A stretch of DNA of 58,658 nucleotides from the NCBI RefSeq assembly GCF_002835805.1, contig NZ_PISE01000045.1:1-58658 (forward strand), given 5' to 3'. Both the position numbers and the translations under genes were made by a program. The first letter of the stretch is position 1. Each line of letters opens with the position of its first letter. Below are positions 1 through 8,575 of the stretch, one piece after another. This stretch comes from Niallia nealsonii (GTDB lineage Bacteria > Bacillota > Bacilli > Bacillales > Cytobacillaceae). The notes below the pieces were generated by a model. That model saw only the letters and a program-made list of their open reading frames with translations, ran no database searches and was not told the origin of the DNA.

Positions 1-17
1 TCCCTCCTTCTCCGCCA
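1..17 (+). tRNA. tRNA-Ser, 3' tip only (cut by window edge)
   Basis: The first 17 bases read as the end of a T arm followed by an acceptor strand CTTCTCC, discriminator G and encoded CCA. This fits Bacillus tRNA-Ser genes whose acceptor begins GGAGAAG. It lies 11 bp before tRNA-Glu, so the window opens inside a tRNA array. The anticodon lies outside the window, so the isoacceptor is inferred from the acceptor sequence only. Confidence 0.6.
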
Positions 18-28
18 GAGATTTATCT

Positions 29-100
29 GGCCCATTGGTCAAGCGGTTAAGACACCGCCCTTTCACGGCGGTAACACGGGTTCGAATCCCGTATGGGTCA
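29..100 (+). tRNA. tRNA-Glu (anticodon UUC)
   Basis: A 72-nt cloverleaf can be drawn: acceptor GGCCCAT pairs with ATGGGTC, the anticodon arm is CCGCCCTTTCACGGCGG with a UUC anticodon, and the T arm carries GGTTCGAATCC. No CCA is encoded after discriminator A. The gene is the last member of the array seen here. Glu-UUC tRNA is a normal substrate for mnm5s2U34 modification, and the genes for its last steps (mnmL and mnmM) lie at about 44-45.6 kb. Confidence 0.96.
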
Positions 101-106
101 TACGAA

Positions 107-147
107 TAAAAAAGTTGTTAGCAGATGCTAGCAGCTTTTTTATTTTT
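107..147 (+). terminator. Terminator of the tRNA array
   Basis: An A-run leads into GTTGTTAGC, a short loop, then GCTAGCAGC and a T-run. The arms pair over about 15 bp with a few G-T pairs. It begins 7 bp after tRNA-Glu and is the likely end of the tRNA transcript. Confidence 0.8.
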
Positions 148-287
148 GGATAAAATTATGCAATCTTGTGGATAACTTTGATTTGTTGTTTAGATAAGTT
201 GGAAAGTAGAGTAGTTTCATCTTTTGATTTAATATTGCCATTTTGTTTTGTTCTATTTCACAACTAAAAGTAAGATAAGTTAATCAT

Positions 288-335
288 ACTGTAGACAAAT
301 GCTCCTTAAAAAGGAAGTTTACAGTTTTTTTATTT
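288..335 (+). terminator. Second terminator-like hairpin
   Basis: ACTGTAGAC and GTTTACAGT pair around an inner TCCTT/AAGGA stem, followed by seven Ts. It sits about 150 bp after the first terminator with no gene between. It may be a back-up terminator or the remains of a lost gene's end. Confidence 0.55.
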
Positions 336-360
336 ATTTTTCTTTCTTTTAAATGGGGAT

Positions 361-500
361 GTTGATTTCCACTCTAGGGGTTCGCTTTCCACGGGGTGAG
401 CCACTTCGTCGCATCGCTCCTGCAGGATCTCGGATTGTCTCGCTAATCCAGTAGGAGTCTCATCCCTTCCGCTCTAATCCAGCCTATTTTCCATCCATTT
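361..500. repeat. Mosaic palindromic intergenic repeat
   Basis: About 140 bp, clearly richer in G+C than its surroundings, holding phrases such as TTCGCTTTCCACGGGG, TCGTCGCATCGCTCCTGCAGG and CATCCCTTCCGCTCTAATCCAG. The style matches a non-coding repeat I recall as common between genes in Bacillaceae. The ends resemble one another only loosely as inverted repeats. It abuts the transposase fragment that starts near 508. No ORF is present. Confidence 0.6.
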
Positions 501-507
501 TTTAAGG

Positions 508-702
508 TACGGTTTTCATGATAAAGTGCCCAATTTCTCTACATTCAGCAAAAATTATGAACGCCGTTTCAAGAACTCGAACTTATTTGAACAGATATTC
601 TACCGTATCTTAAAAACAGCTGCGGATAAGAACTTGATTAGCGCGGAACATGTTTTTGTTGATTCTACTCATATGAAAGCAAGTAATGAGAAAACTTAAG
701 AA
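508..702 (+). pseudogene. IS1182-family transposase fragment (N-terminal part)
   Basis: Reading plus-strand codons from about 511 gives RYGFHDKVPNFSTFSKNYERR and on through LFEQIFYRILKTAADKNLIS to VFVDSTHMKAS, then a stop at 699. These are the conserved HDKVP-FSTF and VDSTH-KAS blocks of IS1182-family DDE transposases; the D of VDST belongs to the catalytic set. Both the true start and everything after the first third are missing, so it cannot be active. The following 100 bp (to about 860) hold Lys-rich codons broken by stops that I could not assign. Confidence 0.75.
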
Positions 703-904
703 GTCTTTCTCTGAGTTGATTAAAGAAAATAAAAGTAAAATTTTAAATGACAAGACACTGCTTGAAAAAATTGAACGACGCATTGATGAAAAATAAATCA
801 ATGTTAATAAGTTTAATAGCACAAGATATTCACTAGATAGAGATTATAAAACAGGGAAATAGAAGAGAATTCTTCTATTTTTTATCCCGTAAATAAGAAA
901 ATAG

Positions 905-945
905 AACAGCTAATCTTATATTATAAGATTAGCTGTTTCATTTTT
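905..945 (-). terminator. Terminator of the peptide transporter operon, overlapping its last codons
   Basis: A perfect 14-bp inverted repeat (AACAGCTAATCTTA, 5-nt loop, TAAGATTAGCTGTT) spans 905-937. The stop codon of the last transporter gene lies at 916-918, so one arm encodes the final residues. T-rich sequence follows on the plus strand, while the minus strand has CTATTTTCTT, so it may work in both directions. Confidence 0.75.
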
Positions 946-1935
946 ATATAAATGACATTTTACTGACTGAAAAGCGTTTATTTTGATATCAGAAGGTTTT
1001 TTCTGTTTGCAAATATCCATGGCATATGGGCATCTAGTATGAAATACGCATCCTGATGGAGGATTTAAAGGAGACGGCAACTCTCCTTTAATTATAATTT
1101 TTTCTTTTTTTTGCTTAGGATTAAGTGTTGGTACAGCAGATAAGAGGGACTGTGTGTAAGGATGGAGAGGATTAGAAAATATGTCATCCGTGTTCCCTTG
1201 TTCGACTAAATGTCCTAAATACATGACACCTACTCGATCTGCGATATGTCTTACTACACTAAGGTCATGGGCAATGAATAAATAGGAAATATTAAACTCC
1301 TTTTGTAATTGTTTTAACAAATTAATGATTTGAGCTTGTATAGAAACATCTAATGCAGAGACCGGTTCATCACAAATGATAAGTTTTGGATTAAGGACAA
1401 GGGCTCTTGCTATACCAATTCTTTGTCTTTGTCCTCCGGAAAACTCATGGGGAAAACGGTCATAATGATCTTCGGTAAAACCAACCTTTTTTAGTAGTTG
1501 CAGGGCAATTTGTTTTCTTTCTTGATTGGTACCAATTTTATGTATTTTTAATGCTTCTTCAATGGAGAATCCAACTTTTTTTCTAGGGTCTAAGGAGGTA
1601 TTTGGATCTTGAAAAATCATTTGAAGATCTTTTCTAACTTTTTTAAGAGATCTTTTATGATGTTGAAAAATATCCTCACCATTGAAATATGCTTCTCCAC
1701 TTGTAGGTTCGATCAGTCGAAGGAGGGATCTGCCCGCCGTACTTTTTCCGCAACCTGATTCACCGACAAGACCAAAAGTTTCACCTTCATATATAGTAAA
1801 GGAAATATCTTGAACTGCTTTAATATAACCTTTCGTTTTTCCAAGTGCGGTTCTTATAGGATAATATTTTTTTAGATTTTGTACTTCTAGAATAGGCTTT
1901 TGAGTGTTAGTTAATGTGCTATCATTGATTGGCAT
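916..1935 (-). CDS. Peptide ABC transporter ATP-binding protein (OppF/DppF type)
   Basis: One of two ATPases driving a peptide importer at the inner face of the membrane. Walker [10 protein letters not shown] is at residues 58-66, the Q-loop near 109, the signature FSGGQRQR at 165-172 and Walker B LIICDE at 185-190. The C-terminal oligopeptide-permease extension follows, with [15 protein letters not shown] near 300. At 339 aa it has the usual length for the F subunit. A GAGAGGAAG ribosome site precedes ATG 1935, and the start overlaps the end of the D-type ATPase gene by 14 bp, suggesting translational coupling. It is the last gene of a five-gene minus-strand operon. Substrate specificity (dipeptide, oligopeptide, glutathione or other) cannot be read from the ATPase. 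Confidence 0.95.
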   Translation of the reverse strand: MPINDSTLTNTQKPILEVQNLKKYYPIRTALGKTKGYIKAVQDISFTIYEGETFGLVGESGCGKSTAGRSLLRLIEPTSGEAYFNGEDIFQHHKRSLKKVRKDLQMIFQDPNTSLDPRKKVGFSIEEALKIHKIGTNQERKQIALQLLKKVGFTEDHYDRFPHEFSGGQRQRIGIARALVLNPKLIICDEPVSALDVSIQAQIINLLKQLQKEFNISYLFIAHDLSVVRHIADRVGVMYLGHLVEQGNTDDIFSNPLHPYTQSLLSAVPTLNPKQKKEKIIIKGELPSPLNPPSGCVFHTRCPYAMDICKQKKPSDIKINAFQSVKCHLYKNETANLII

Positions 1936-2932
1936 AAACTGTCTTCCTCTCGCTTATTTTTTCATAATGCCAGCATCTAACTTTGTGGTTTGATTTTGCT
2001 TGTTCCAAAATAGGCATAGAAACATGACACTTTTCTGTTGCGTATTTGCATCGAGGTGCAAATCGGCAGCCTTTTGGTATTTGATAAAGAGAGGGAACAG
2101 ATCCAGCGATGGTTGAAAGTTCTTGAGAGCGATCTCCATCTAGTTGTGGAACAGATTCCATTAATCCAAATGTATAGGGATGCAAAGGTTTAGAGAATAA
2201 CGTATTTACGTCTGTTTCTTCTATTACTTGGCCCAAGTACATAACCGCAACTTTTGTGCATATATTTGCAACCACTCCAAAATCATGAGTAATTAAAATA
2301 ATGCCCATATTTAATTCTTTTTGAAATTTCATCATCAAATCTAAAATTTGGGATTGTATCGTTACATCTAAAGCGGTGGTAGGTTCATCTGCTATTAATA
2401 ATTTTGGCTGACACGCTAAAGCTATTGCAATCATTACTCTCTGCCGCATACCACCAGATATTTCATGAGGATATTCTTTGGCTCTTTGAACAGGAGAGGG
2501 GATACCAGTTAGTTCTAAGAGTTCTATTGCCTTCTTATAAGCCTCTTTTTTAGAAATTTTTTGGTGAATAATAATAGATTCAGCTATTTGCTTTCCAATC
2601 GGGATTACTGGATTAAGTGATGACATAGGGTCTTGAAATATCATGGAAATTTCATTTCCTCGTAACTTCTCTATCTCTTTGCTTGAATAATCCAATAAGT
2701 TTGCTCCATTAAATAATATTTTCCCGTCATAAGTAGAAATATTTTCATCAAGTAATTGAAGAATTGCTTCTGCAGTTACACTTTTCCCACAGCCAGACTC
2801 TCCAACGATTCCTAATACTTCTCCAGTATTTAATTCAAGAGAAACCCCATCGATTGCAGATAATTCTCCATTAAATGTAGAGAAATTGACCTTTAGATCT
2901 TCAATTTTTAATAAAGGTTGTTTTTCTATCAT
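1922..2932 (-). CDS. Peptide ABC transporter ATP-binding protein (OppD/DppD type)
   Basis: Second ATPase of the importer. Walker A GESGCGKS is at residues 44-51, the Q-loop at 100, the signature ISGGMRQR at 158-165 and Walker B LLIADEP at 178-184. The C-terminal domain carries the Cys-containing GCRFAPRCKYATEKC motif of this family. Length (336 aa) is typical of the D subunit. The start lies 32 bp inside the end of the upstream permease gene and is preceded by AAGGAAG, so the two are tightly coupled. Two different ATPases, two permeases and one binding protein make a complete Opp/Dpp-type set. Confidence 0.95.
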   Translation of the reverse strand: MIEKQPLLKIEDLKVNFSTFNGELSAIDGVSLELNTGEVLGIVGESGCGKSVTAEAILQLLDENISTYDGKILFNGANLLDYSSKEIEKLRGNEISMIFQDPMSSLNPVIPIGKQIAESIIIHQKISKKEAYKKAIELLELTGIPSPVQRAKEYPHEISGGMRQRVMIAIALACQPKLLIADEPTTALDVTIQSQILDLMMKFQKELNMGIILITHDFGVVANICTKVAVMYLGQVIEETDVNTLFSKPLHPYTFGLMESVPQLDGDRSQELSTIAGSVPSLYQIPKGCRFAPRCKYATEKCHVSMPILEQAKSNHKVRCWHYEKISERKTVYANQ

Positions 2933-3830
2933 ATTTTTTCTTCCTTTTTTTAGATTTTTTTGATTTTGGATCTAACTGATCTCTTAGCCCATCACCAAAT
3001 AGATTTAGTCCAAGAACAATCAATATAATAAATATTCCTGGGTATACGGTCATCCACCAAGCATTAAAAATGGCTAATTTTCCATCATAAAGCATGTTCC
3101 CCAAACTTGGAAGGGGAGCAGGAATACCCGCGCCTAGAAAGCTTAATGAAGCTTCTGTTAAAATAGTTACAGCAAAAACAAATGTAACTTGTACTATTAA
3201 TGGCGATAGTACATTAGGGGCAATATGTAAAAAAAGAATTCGAAAAGAATTAGCTCCCTGTGCCCGCAATGCTTCAATAAACACCTTTTCTTTTACAACG
3301 AGAGCTGCTGATCGAGTGATGCGAGCAATAGAAGGAATAAATACTAATACTAAAGCAATAATTACATTAATTGTTTTAGGTCCTAGAGCAGACATGAGAG
3401 CCATTGCCAGCAGGATGGATGGAAAAGCAAATAGTCCATCACATATTCGCATTAATATTTGATCCGAAAATTTATTGTATGCAGATAATAGACCAATTGC
3501 TAATCCGATCAAAGAAGAGAACAGAGTGACAATAAATCCGATTAATAAAGACATTCTAACCCCATACATGGTACGGCTAAAAATATCTCTTCCGAAATTA
3601 TCCGTGCCAAACCAATGAGTAATAGAAGGAGATGACAATCTATTCGCTGGGTCAATCTCCAGTATTTTAAATGGTGAAAACAGAGGTGCAAATAGTCCAA
3701 TTAAAAAGGTGATGGTAAGTAATATACTTCCACTGATTAATAATTTATTCGATAAAAACTGATGGAAAAAAGCTCCTTTTCTTTTTTTCTTTTTTTGTAT
3801 AGAAAATTTTGTTTCTGTATGTAACTCCAT
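2901..3830 (-). CDS. Peptide ABC transporter permease (OppC/DppC type)
   Basis: Integral membrane subunit of about 309 aa. A Lys-rich cytoplasmic N-terminus is followed by a first membrane helix (about residues 30-50) and the N-terminal OppC segment ending in THWFGTDNFGRDIFSRTMYG. The ABC permease core follows, with the EAA loop EALRAQGANSFRILFLHIAP that contacts the ATPases. A GTG at 3839 would extend it by three codons but lies inside the Shine-Dalgarno. ATG 3830, eight bases after AGGAG, is preferred. It follows the B-type permease gene by 14 bp. Confidence 0.93.
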   Translation of the reverse strand: MELHTETKFSIQKKKKRKGAFFHQFLSNKLLISGSILLTITFLIGLFAPLFSPFKILEIDPANRLSSPSITHWFGTDNFGRDIFSRTMYGVRMSLLIGFIVTLFSSLIGLAIGLLSAYNKFSDQILMRICDGLFAFPSILLAMALMSALGPKTINVIIALVLVFIPSIARITRSAALVVKEKVFIEALRAQGANSFRILFLHIAPNVLSPLIVQVTFVFAVTILTEASLSFLGAGIPAPLPSLGNMLYDGKLAIFNAWWMTVYPGIFIILIVLGLNLFGDGLRDQLDPKSKKSKKRKKKYDRKTTFIKN

Positions 3831-3844
3831 TTTGGTCACTCCTT

Positions 3845-4798
3845 TTAAGAACGATAAGAATTGCGTATGCGTGGATCTATGACTGCATAGAGTAAATCTA
3901 CCACCAAGTTTATTAGCACATAGGTAACCGTAATGATTAAAATAGATCCTTGAATTACGGCATAATCCCGTCTATCAATAGACGATACAATAAGCTGACC
4001 TAATCCAGGGATATTAAATAATGATTCTGTTACTGCAGCTCCAGTAACTAATCCAGCAAATGACTCGCCAATTACAGTCAATATAGGCAAAAAGGCAACT
4101 CTTAACGCGTGCTTAAGCATGATGGATTTTTCATTTACGCCTTTTGCTTTTGCTGTTTTTACGAAATTTTCAGATAAAGTTTCTAGTAAAGAAGATCTTG
4201 TCATTCTTGTAATAAGAGCAGCTTGTATAGTCCCTAAAGTGAGGGAAGGTAAAATTAAAAATTTTAAATGTTCCCATAAACCATGGCTTAACGGTTGGTA
4301 TCCGGAGACTGGAAGAACCTGAAGTTTCACAGCAAAAAGTAAAATGAGAAGCGATCCAAGTAAGAAGCTAGGAATAGAAATTCCTAATAAACTAGCGCCC
4401 ATAATGGCTTCATCTTTAATAGAGCCTTTATACTTGGCCGCTGTTATACCGAAAAGCAAAGCAATAACGACACCAAATAATTGGGCTAGTATAGCTAGAG
4501 AGACGGTAGGTCCAAGATTTTCCAAAAACGCGGTTAAAACGGGTTTCCCTAAAAAGTAGGAATCTCCAAAATCTCCATGAAAAATACCGGATAACCAAAT
4601 GAAAAATTGTGCAATTATAGGCTTATCTAATCCCAATTTTTGATTTAATTCTTGTATTTGTTCAGGACTGGCTCCTTCACCTAAAATAAACATGGCAGGA
4701 TTTCCTGGTGTTAAGTGTAGAATGAGGAAAACAACGATAGCCACAATCAGCAAAACGGGTATTAATGATAAAAGTCTTCTAACAATATAACCGGCCAT
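3845..4798 (-). CDS. Peptide ABC transporter permease (OppB/DppB type)
   Basis: A 317-aa membrane protein beginning MAGYIVRRLLSLIPVLL, the standard start of DppB/OppB permeases, with LTPGNPA after the first helix. The core carries the EAA-type loop near residues 215-235 (AKAKGVNEKSIMLKHALR) followed by FAGLVTGAAVTESLFNIPGLG, a family hallmark. About six membrane segments are visible. It is second in the operon, separated from the binding-protein gene by a 121-bp gap that holds a hairpin. Confidence 0.94.
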   Translation of the reverse strand: MAGYIVRRLLSLIPVLLIVAIVVFLILHLTPGNPAMFILGEGASPEQIQELNQKLGLDKPIIAQFFIWLSGIFHGDFGDSYFLGKPVLTAFLENLGPTVSLAILAQLFGVVIALLFGITAAKYKGSIKDEAIMGASLLGISIPSFLLGSLLILLFAVKLQVLPVSGYQPLSHGLWEHLKFLILPSLTLGTIQAALITRMTRSSLLETLSENFVKTAKAKGVNEKSIMLKHALRVAFLPILTVIGESFAGLVTGAAVTESLFNIPGLGQLIVSSIDRRDYAVIQGSILIITVTYVLINLVVDLLYAVIDPRIRNSYRS

Positions 4799-4846
4799 AA
4801 AATAATCCCTTCTATAGAGAATTTTTTAATTTCATGAAAATCAGAA

Positions 4847-4904
4847 ACCCCAAAAAACAATAAAAGAAGATGTAGTATATGTCATACCTTTATGCTTTTG
4901 GGGT
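4847..4904 (-). terminator. Hairpin between binding-protein and permease genes
   Basis: ACCCCAAAA and TTTTGGGGT pair around a second small stem (GTAT/ATAC). It lies right after the stop of the binding-protein gene on the minus strand. Such hairpins in binding-protein transporter operons commonly cause partial termination or protect the upstream message, giving an excess of the binding protein; that role is inferred here. Confidence 0.6.
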
Positions 4905-4919
4905 GTCCTGACAAATAAT

Positions 4920-6464
4920 TTATTTAGTGAGGCTGATATTATAAAATACTGGACCTAAGTTGAAGCCGTAGCCTTGTACTTTATTGGAGACCGCATTAAT
5001 GCTTTTTTTATGGCCAATCAATGTAAACGGTAGTGTGTCCCATACATATTTTTGGGCGGCATCAATGGCAGGCTGTGCTTCTTCAATGGATGTTGCTGAT
5101 TTAATCGCATCTAAGTATGGTTGAGCCTCTTTAACTGGTGCACCCCAAGTAGTCCAGAAACCTTGGAAAATGGTAGATCGAGCTGCCCAGCTTGTTGCAT
5201 AAAGATCCCACGTAGCAGGATCAGTTAATTTTTCGCCAAATGTAGCCCAATCGTAGACTTCTAATTTCACCTTTACTCCAATGTCTTCAAGTTCCTGTTG
5301 TACTACTACAGCAGTATTATATTGATCTTCATAATCACGAGAGGTTAGTATCTTGATTTCTTCTCCCTTATAACCAGCTTCTTTAAGATATTCTTTTGCT
5401 TTGTCTTTGTCATGTTGATTGTACTCTTCCTTGCCAGCTTCACTGTAATAATTAGGATACTTTTTATTAACAATAGAAGAAGTTAGTTCATAGTAATCCG
5501 AATTACCATAGGAACTAGATAAGATATCCTCCGAATTAATAACAGCATTTACTGCTTTTCTAGCGTGAATATCCTTAAAAAATCCAGCCTGTGTATTATA
5601 AAATAATCCTAAAAATCCTCCGGGTGATAATTCATTTTTATTGGTTTGTGTACTTTCTATTTGTGCAGCATTATCGCTCGAAATACCTAAAGCAATATCA
5701 AATTGTCCAGTTGTCAGTCCTGAGATACGTGTTGATTCATCTGTAAGAAAGCTTATTTTTATCTCATCAAGATGAGGGTCTTTTTTAATTTTTCTATCTT
5801 TGGAAGAATAGTCAGCAAATTTCTCTAGAATGATATATTGATTTTGTTTCCATTCTTTTACTTTAAAAGGACCTGTACCTATATATTCTGTAGCGCCTGC
5901 GTCAGGTGCTTTTTCAATTATTTCTTTTGGATAAATAGCTGCAGCTGGAATTGGGTCAGCTAAAAGAGCTAATGTGTTAATATTTGCTGTTTTTAAATGA
6001 AGCTCCACACTGTATTTTCCGGTTTTAACCATTTTTGCATCCGTAAAGTTGGTTTTACCAAGAGAGGATAGTTTTATCCAACGATTAATGGAAGCAACAA
6101 CATCATCTGCTGTTAATTCTTTTCCATTATGGAATTTAACTCCTTGATGCAATTGGAAGGTATACACTTTTTGATCATTGCTTATCTTAATTGTTTTTGC
6201 TAAGTCTGGAACTGGATTTCCTTTCTCATCAAGAGTTACAAGTGTTTCAAAGATGTTGCGTGCTACATCTTTTGTTGATGAATTTCCAGTAATTTGTGGA
6301 TCAAGTGTAGTAGGTTCACTTTGAAAAGCAATGTTCAATGTGCCGCCATCCTGTACTTTTTCGTCTGAGCTTTCACTAGATGTAGTTGCATTATTGCTGG
6401 AGCATCCAGTAAGAAGAACGAATATTAGTGCAAAGATTACCAAATTCAGCTTCCTTTTTTTCAC
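4920..6464 (-). CDS. Peptide ABC transporter substrate-binding lipoprotein (solute-binding family 5)
   Basis: A 514-aa extracellular receptor that delivers peptides to the permease. It has a lipoprotein signal peptide with lipobox LLTGC at about residue 21, then a Ser/Asn/Thr-rich linker. The mature protein starts like family 5 binding proteins (GGTLNIAFQSEPTTLDPQ) and contains GVKFHNGKELTADDVVAS. The start is GTG 6464, eight bases after GGGGG. It heads the operon and is divergent from the M32 carboxypeptidase gene across 206 bp, linking peptide uptake with peptide hydrolysis. Exact substrate unknown. Confidence 0.93.
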   Translation of the reverse strand: MKKRKLNLVIFALIFVLLTGCSSNNATTSSESSDEKVQDGGTLNIAFQSEPTTLDPQITGNSSTKDVARNIFETLVTLDEKGNPVPDLAKTIKISNDQKVYTFQLHQGVKFHNGKELTADDVVASINRWIKLSSLGKTNFTDAKMVKTGKYSVELHLKTANINTLALLADPIPAAAIYPKEIIEKAPDAGATEYIGTGPFKVKEWKQNQYIILEKFADYSSKDRKIKKDPHLDEIKISFLTDESTRISGLTTGQFDIALGISSDNAAQIESTQTNKNELSPGGFLGLFYNTQAGFFKDIHARKAVNAVINSEDILSSSYGNSDYYELTSSIVNKKYPNYYSEAGKEEYNQHDKDKAKEYLKEAGYKGEEIKILTSRDYEDQYNTAVVVQQELEDIGVKVKLEVYDWATFGEKLTDPATWDLYATSWAARSTIFQGFWTTWGAPVKEAQPYLDAIKSATSIEEAQPAIDAAQKYVWDTLPFTLIGHKKSINAVSNKVQGYGFNLGPVFYNISLTK

Positions 6465-6499
6465 GTTAAAACCCCCGTATGTATAGTTTGTTTAATTCC

Positions 6500-6521
6500 T
6501 ACTATTTAAGTGTGAATAGTA
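6500..6521. promoter_or_regulatory. Inverted repeat in the divergent promoter region
   Basis: TACTATT-(8)-AATAGTA lies about 40 bp upstream of the binding-protein gene, in the space shared with the divergent carboxypeptidase gene. Its size and symmetry suit an operator for a dimeric repressor that could control both directions. No regulator gene is adjacent, so this is a weak inference. Confidence 0.3.
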
Positions 6522-6670
6522 AGGATAGGTTCATTCTAGCATCGATAACTTTTTTTGTTAAATTAGTAAAACTGATACAAATTATTGAAAATACTAAACT
6601 TAAATTCTATTGTGTTTGAAATGAATTAAGAGTAATCTTATCGTTAAACTAGGGTATGGGGGTAGCAAAA

Positions 6671-8164
6671 ATGGCAACTATAAATATAGATATTTTAGAG
6701 CAAATTCAAATAATTGAACATTATAAGCAAACATTAGCAATTTTATCATGGGATGCTAAAACAAAGGGACCAAAAAATGCAAGAAGCCAAAATGCAAAAA
6801 TTCAAGGTACGCTGACAAAGGAGTTATATAGTAAACAAACAGATAAGAAATTTGCTAGAAATATAGAAAGGTCTTTAGAAAAAGATTTATCAGAGTTGGA
6901 AAGGAAGCAGTTGGAGTTTCACTTAAAAGAGTATAAAAGATTGTCCATTATTCCTGTAGAGGATGTTCATCAATTTTCTGTTATTAAGGCTGCGGCACAT
7001 GGGAATTGGTCAGAAGCAAAAAAACAAAATAATTTTAAATTAGTGGAAAATGATTTGCAAATATTAATAGATACAAAAAAACGATTTGCTTCATTGAGTA
7101 ATAGGAATCTCTCTGAATATGATCAATTATTAGATGAATATGAACCTGGTGTACTAACAGGAACATTAGATAATATGTTTGATCAAGTAAAGCAAGCTAT
7201 TTTTCCATTACTAAATAGTATAAGAAATGCTTCTATTCAACCCGACTCTTCTTTTTTATCTGCACCATTTCTAATTGACAATCAAATTAAATTAGGAAAA
7301 AAGTTGTTAAATTCAATAGGATATCAGTTTGAATCTGGAGAGGTAAGTGAAACGATGCATCCTTTTAGTACGGGGATTCATACCCATGATGCTCGATTAG
7401 CTGTAAGGTTTGAAGAAAACAATATAAAATTATCGTCATTAATGTTCTTGCATGAAGGAGGGCATTCATTATATAACCAACAGATTAGTAAAAGGTTAGA
7501 CACTACTGGATTAGGTGTGTATACATCGATGGGACTTCATGAATCTCAGTCCATTTTCTGGGAAAAAGTCATTGGCAAACATGAAGGTTTTTGGAAAAAT
7601 CACTTTCATCTTTTGCGTGAATTTGGACCAAGTATATATAAAGATATTTCTTTTGATCAATTTTATTTTGCCTTAAATGAAGTAAAACCATCTTTCATTA
7701 GATATGAATCGGATGATGTTACATATCCACTACATATCATTATTCGCTATGAACTAGAAAAAGAATTATTCTCAGGGAATCTCAAAGTAACAGATCTCCC
7801 AGACGCCTGGAATGAAAAATATGATAATTATTTAGGGATTAGACCTAGGACGGATAGCGAAGGTGTTCTTCAAGATGGGCATTGGTATGGGGGAGCATTT
7901 GGGTATTTTCCGTCTTATTTAATAGGATTCATTTACGCAGCTCAAATTAGGCAAGTACTTATGAGAGAGTTTCGTAATTTTGATGATCTAATTAATGATG
8001 GGAAGCTATCTATCTTTTTAGAATGGCAAAAAGAGCATATACACCGCTTTGGAAAATTAAAAACATCGAAAGAAATTCTAGGAGATCTCGCTATAGAAAA
8101 AATCAATGAGGAACCATTAATTCAATATTTGACGGAAAAGTATAAAAAATTATACAAATTATAA
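6671..8164 (+). CDS. Carboxypeptidase M32 (Taq-type metallocarboxypeptidase)
   Basis: Cytoplasmic zinc metallopeptidase that removes C-terminal residues from peptides. The zinc motif is HEGGH in MFLHEGGHSLYNQQ, followed 25-30 residues later by MGLHESQSIFWE, the second M32 signature that supplies another metal ligand. YESDDVTYPLHIIIRYELE and GYFPSYLIG are further M32 landmarks. Length (497-502 aa) is typical. An ATG at 6656 is in frame, but ATG 6671, about 8 bases after GGGGG, is better placed. It is divergent from the peptide importer and followed by a ruined M20D peptidase gene, so it probably belonged to a peptide-use cassette. Confidence 0.94.
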   Translation: MATINIDILEQIQIIEHYKQTLAILSWDAKTKGPKNARSQNAKIQGTLTKELYSKQTDKKFARNIERSLEKDLSELERKQLEFHLKEYKRLSIIPVEDVHQFSVIKAAAHGNWSEAKKQNNFKLVENDLQILIDTKKRFASLSNRNLSEYDQLLDEYEPGVLTGTLDNMFDQVKQAIFPLLNSIRNASIQPDSSFLSAPFLIDNQIKLGKKLLNSIGYQFESGEVSETMHPFSTGIHTHDARLAVRFEENNIKLSSLMFLHEGGHSLYNQQISKRLDTTGLGVYTSMGLHESQSIFWEKVIGKHEGFWKNHFHLLREFGPSIYKDISFDQFYFALNEVKPSFIRYESDDVTYPLHIIIRYELEKELFSGNLKVTDLPDAWNEKYDNYLGIRPRTDSEGVLQDGHWYGGAFGYFPSYLIGFIYAAQIRQVLMREFRNFDDLINDGKLSIFLEWQKEHIHRFGKLKTSKEILGDLAIEKINEEPLIQYLTEKYKKLYKL

Positions 8165-8248
8165 AAATGCAGGATTTATGAAGATTAATTAATTTGTTCT
8201 AGTAATCTTCATATAAATAAATGGGGAGAGGGAGAAGAAACGTCACAT

Positions 8249-8571
8249 AATCTTCTAGTGAACGATGAGAAAATAATTGGTTTATATTGGAAATCTAATC
8301 TGTTAAGAACCAGGGTTTCAAATGAAGAAATAAAAACAATAAAAAAATGGTTAAGTAGTGCCGAAATTAAGATTTTAGATCTTCCGCTTAAAACAGGACT
8401 TGTTGCTGAATTAATGGGAAAGAAACAGGCACTATAATAGCCATAAGAGCAGATATAGATGCACTTCAAAAACGTTCACTCTAAAATATTAGGTGTAATG
8501 CATGCTTGTGGACATGATTTTCATGCTACGGTTATTTTAGGTGCTGCTTTATTCCTAAAAAAGAAACAAAT
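8249..8571 (+). pseudogene. Decayed M20D amidohydrolase fragment
   Basis: Codons from 8249 read NLLVNDEKIIGLYWKSN, then KKWLSSAEIKILDLPLKTGL and VAELMGKKQ. After a frameshift near 8432 they read GTIIAIRADIDALQ, and after another change near 8480 VMHACGHDFHATVILGAALF. RADIDAL and MHACGHDFH are the metal-binding blocks of M20D amidohydrolases (aminoacylase/HipO/AmhX type). Only the N-terminal third remains, with at least two frame disruptions and in-frame stops. The reading then passes directly into transposase-like sequence near 8572. It lies 85 bp after the M32 gene and was probably co-transcribed with it. Confidence 0.8.
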
Positions 8572-8575
8572 ATAT

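Noticed and set aside
702-860. Lys-rich open stretch after the first transposase fragment
   Set aside because: Interrupted by in-frame stops, no recognisable domain and no ribosome site; treated as decayed sequence rather than a gene or recombinase.
3094-3462. 122-codon plus-strand frame opposite a permease gene
   Set aside because: Lies wholly antisense to the OppC-type permease whose family motifs are intact; a shadow frame.
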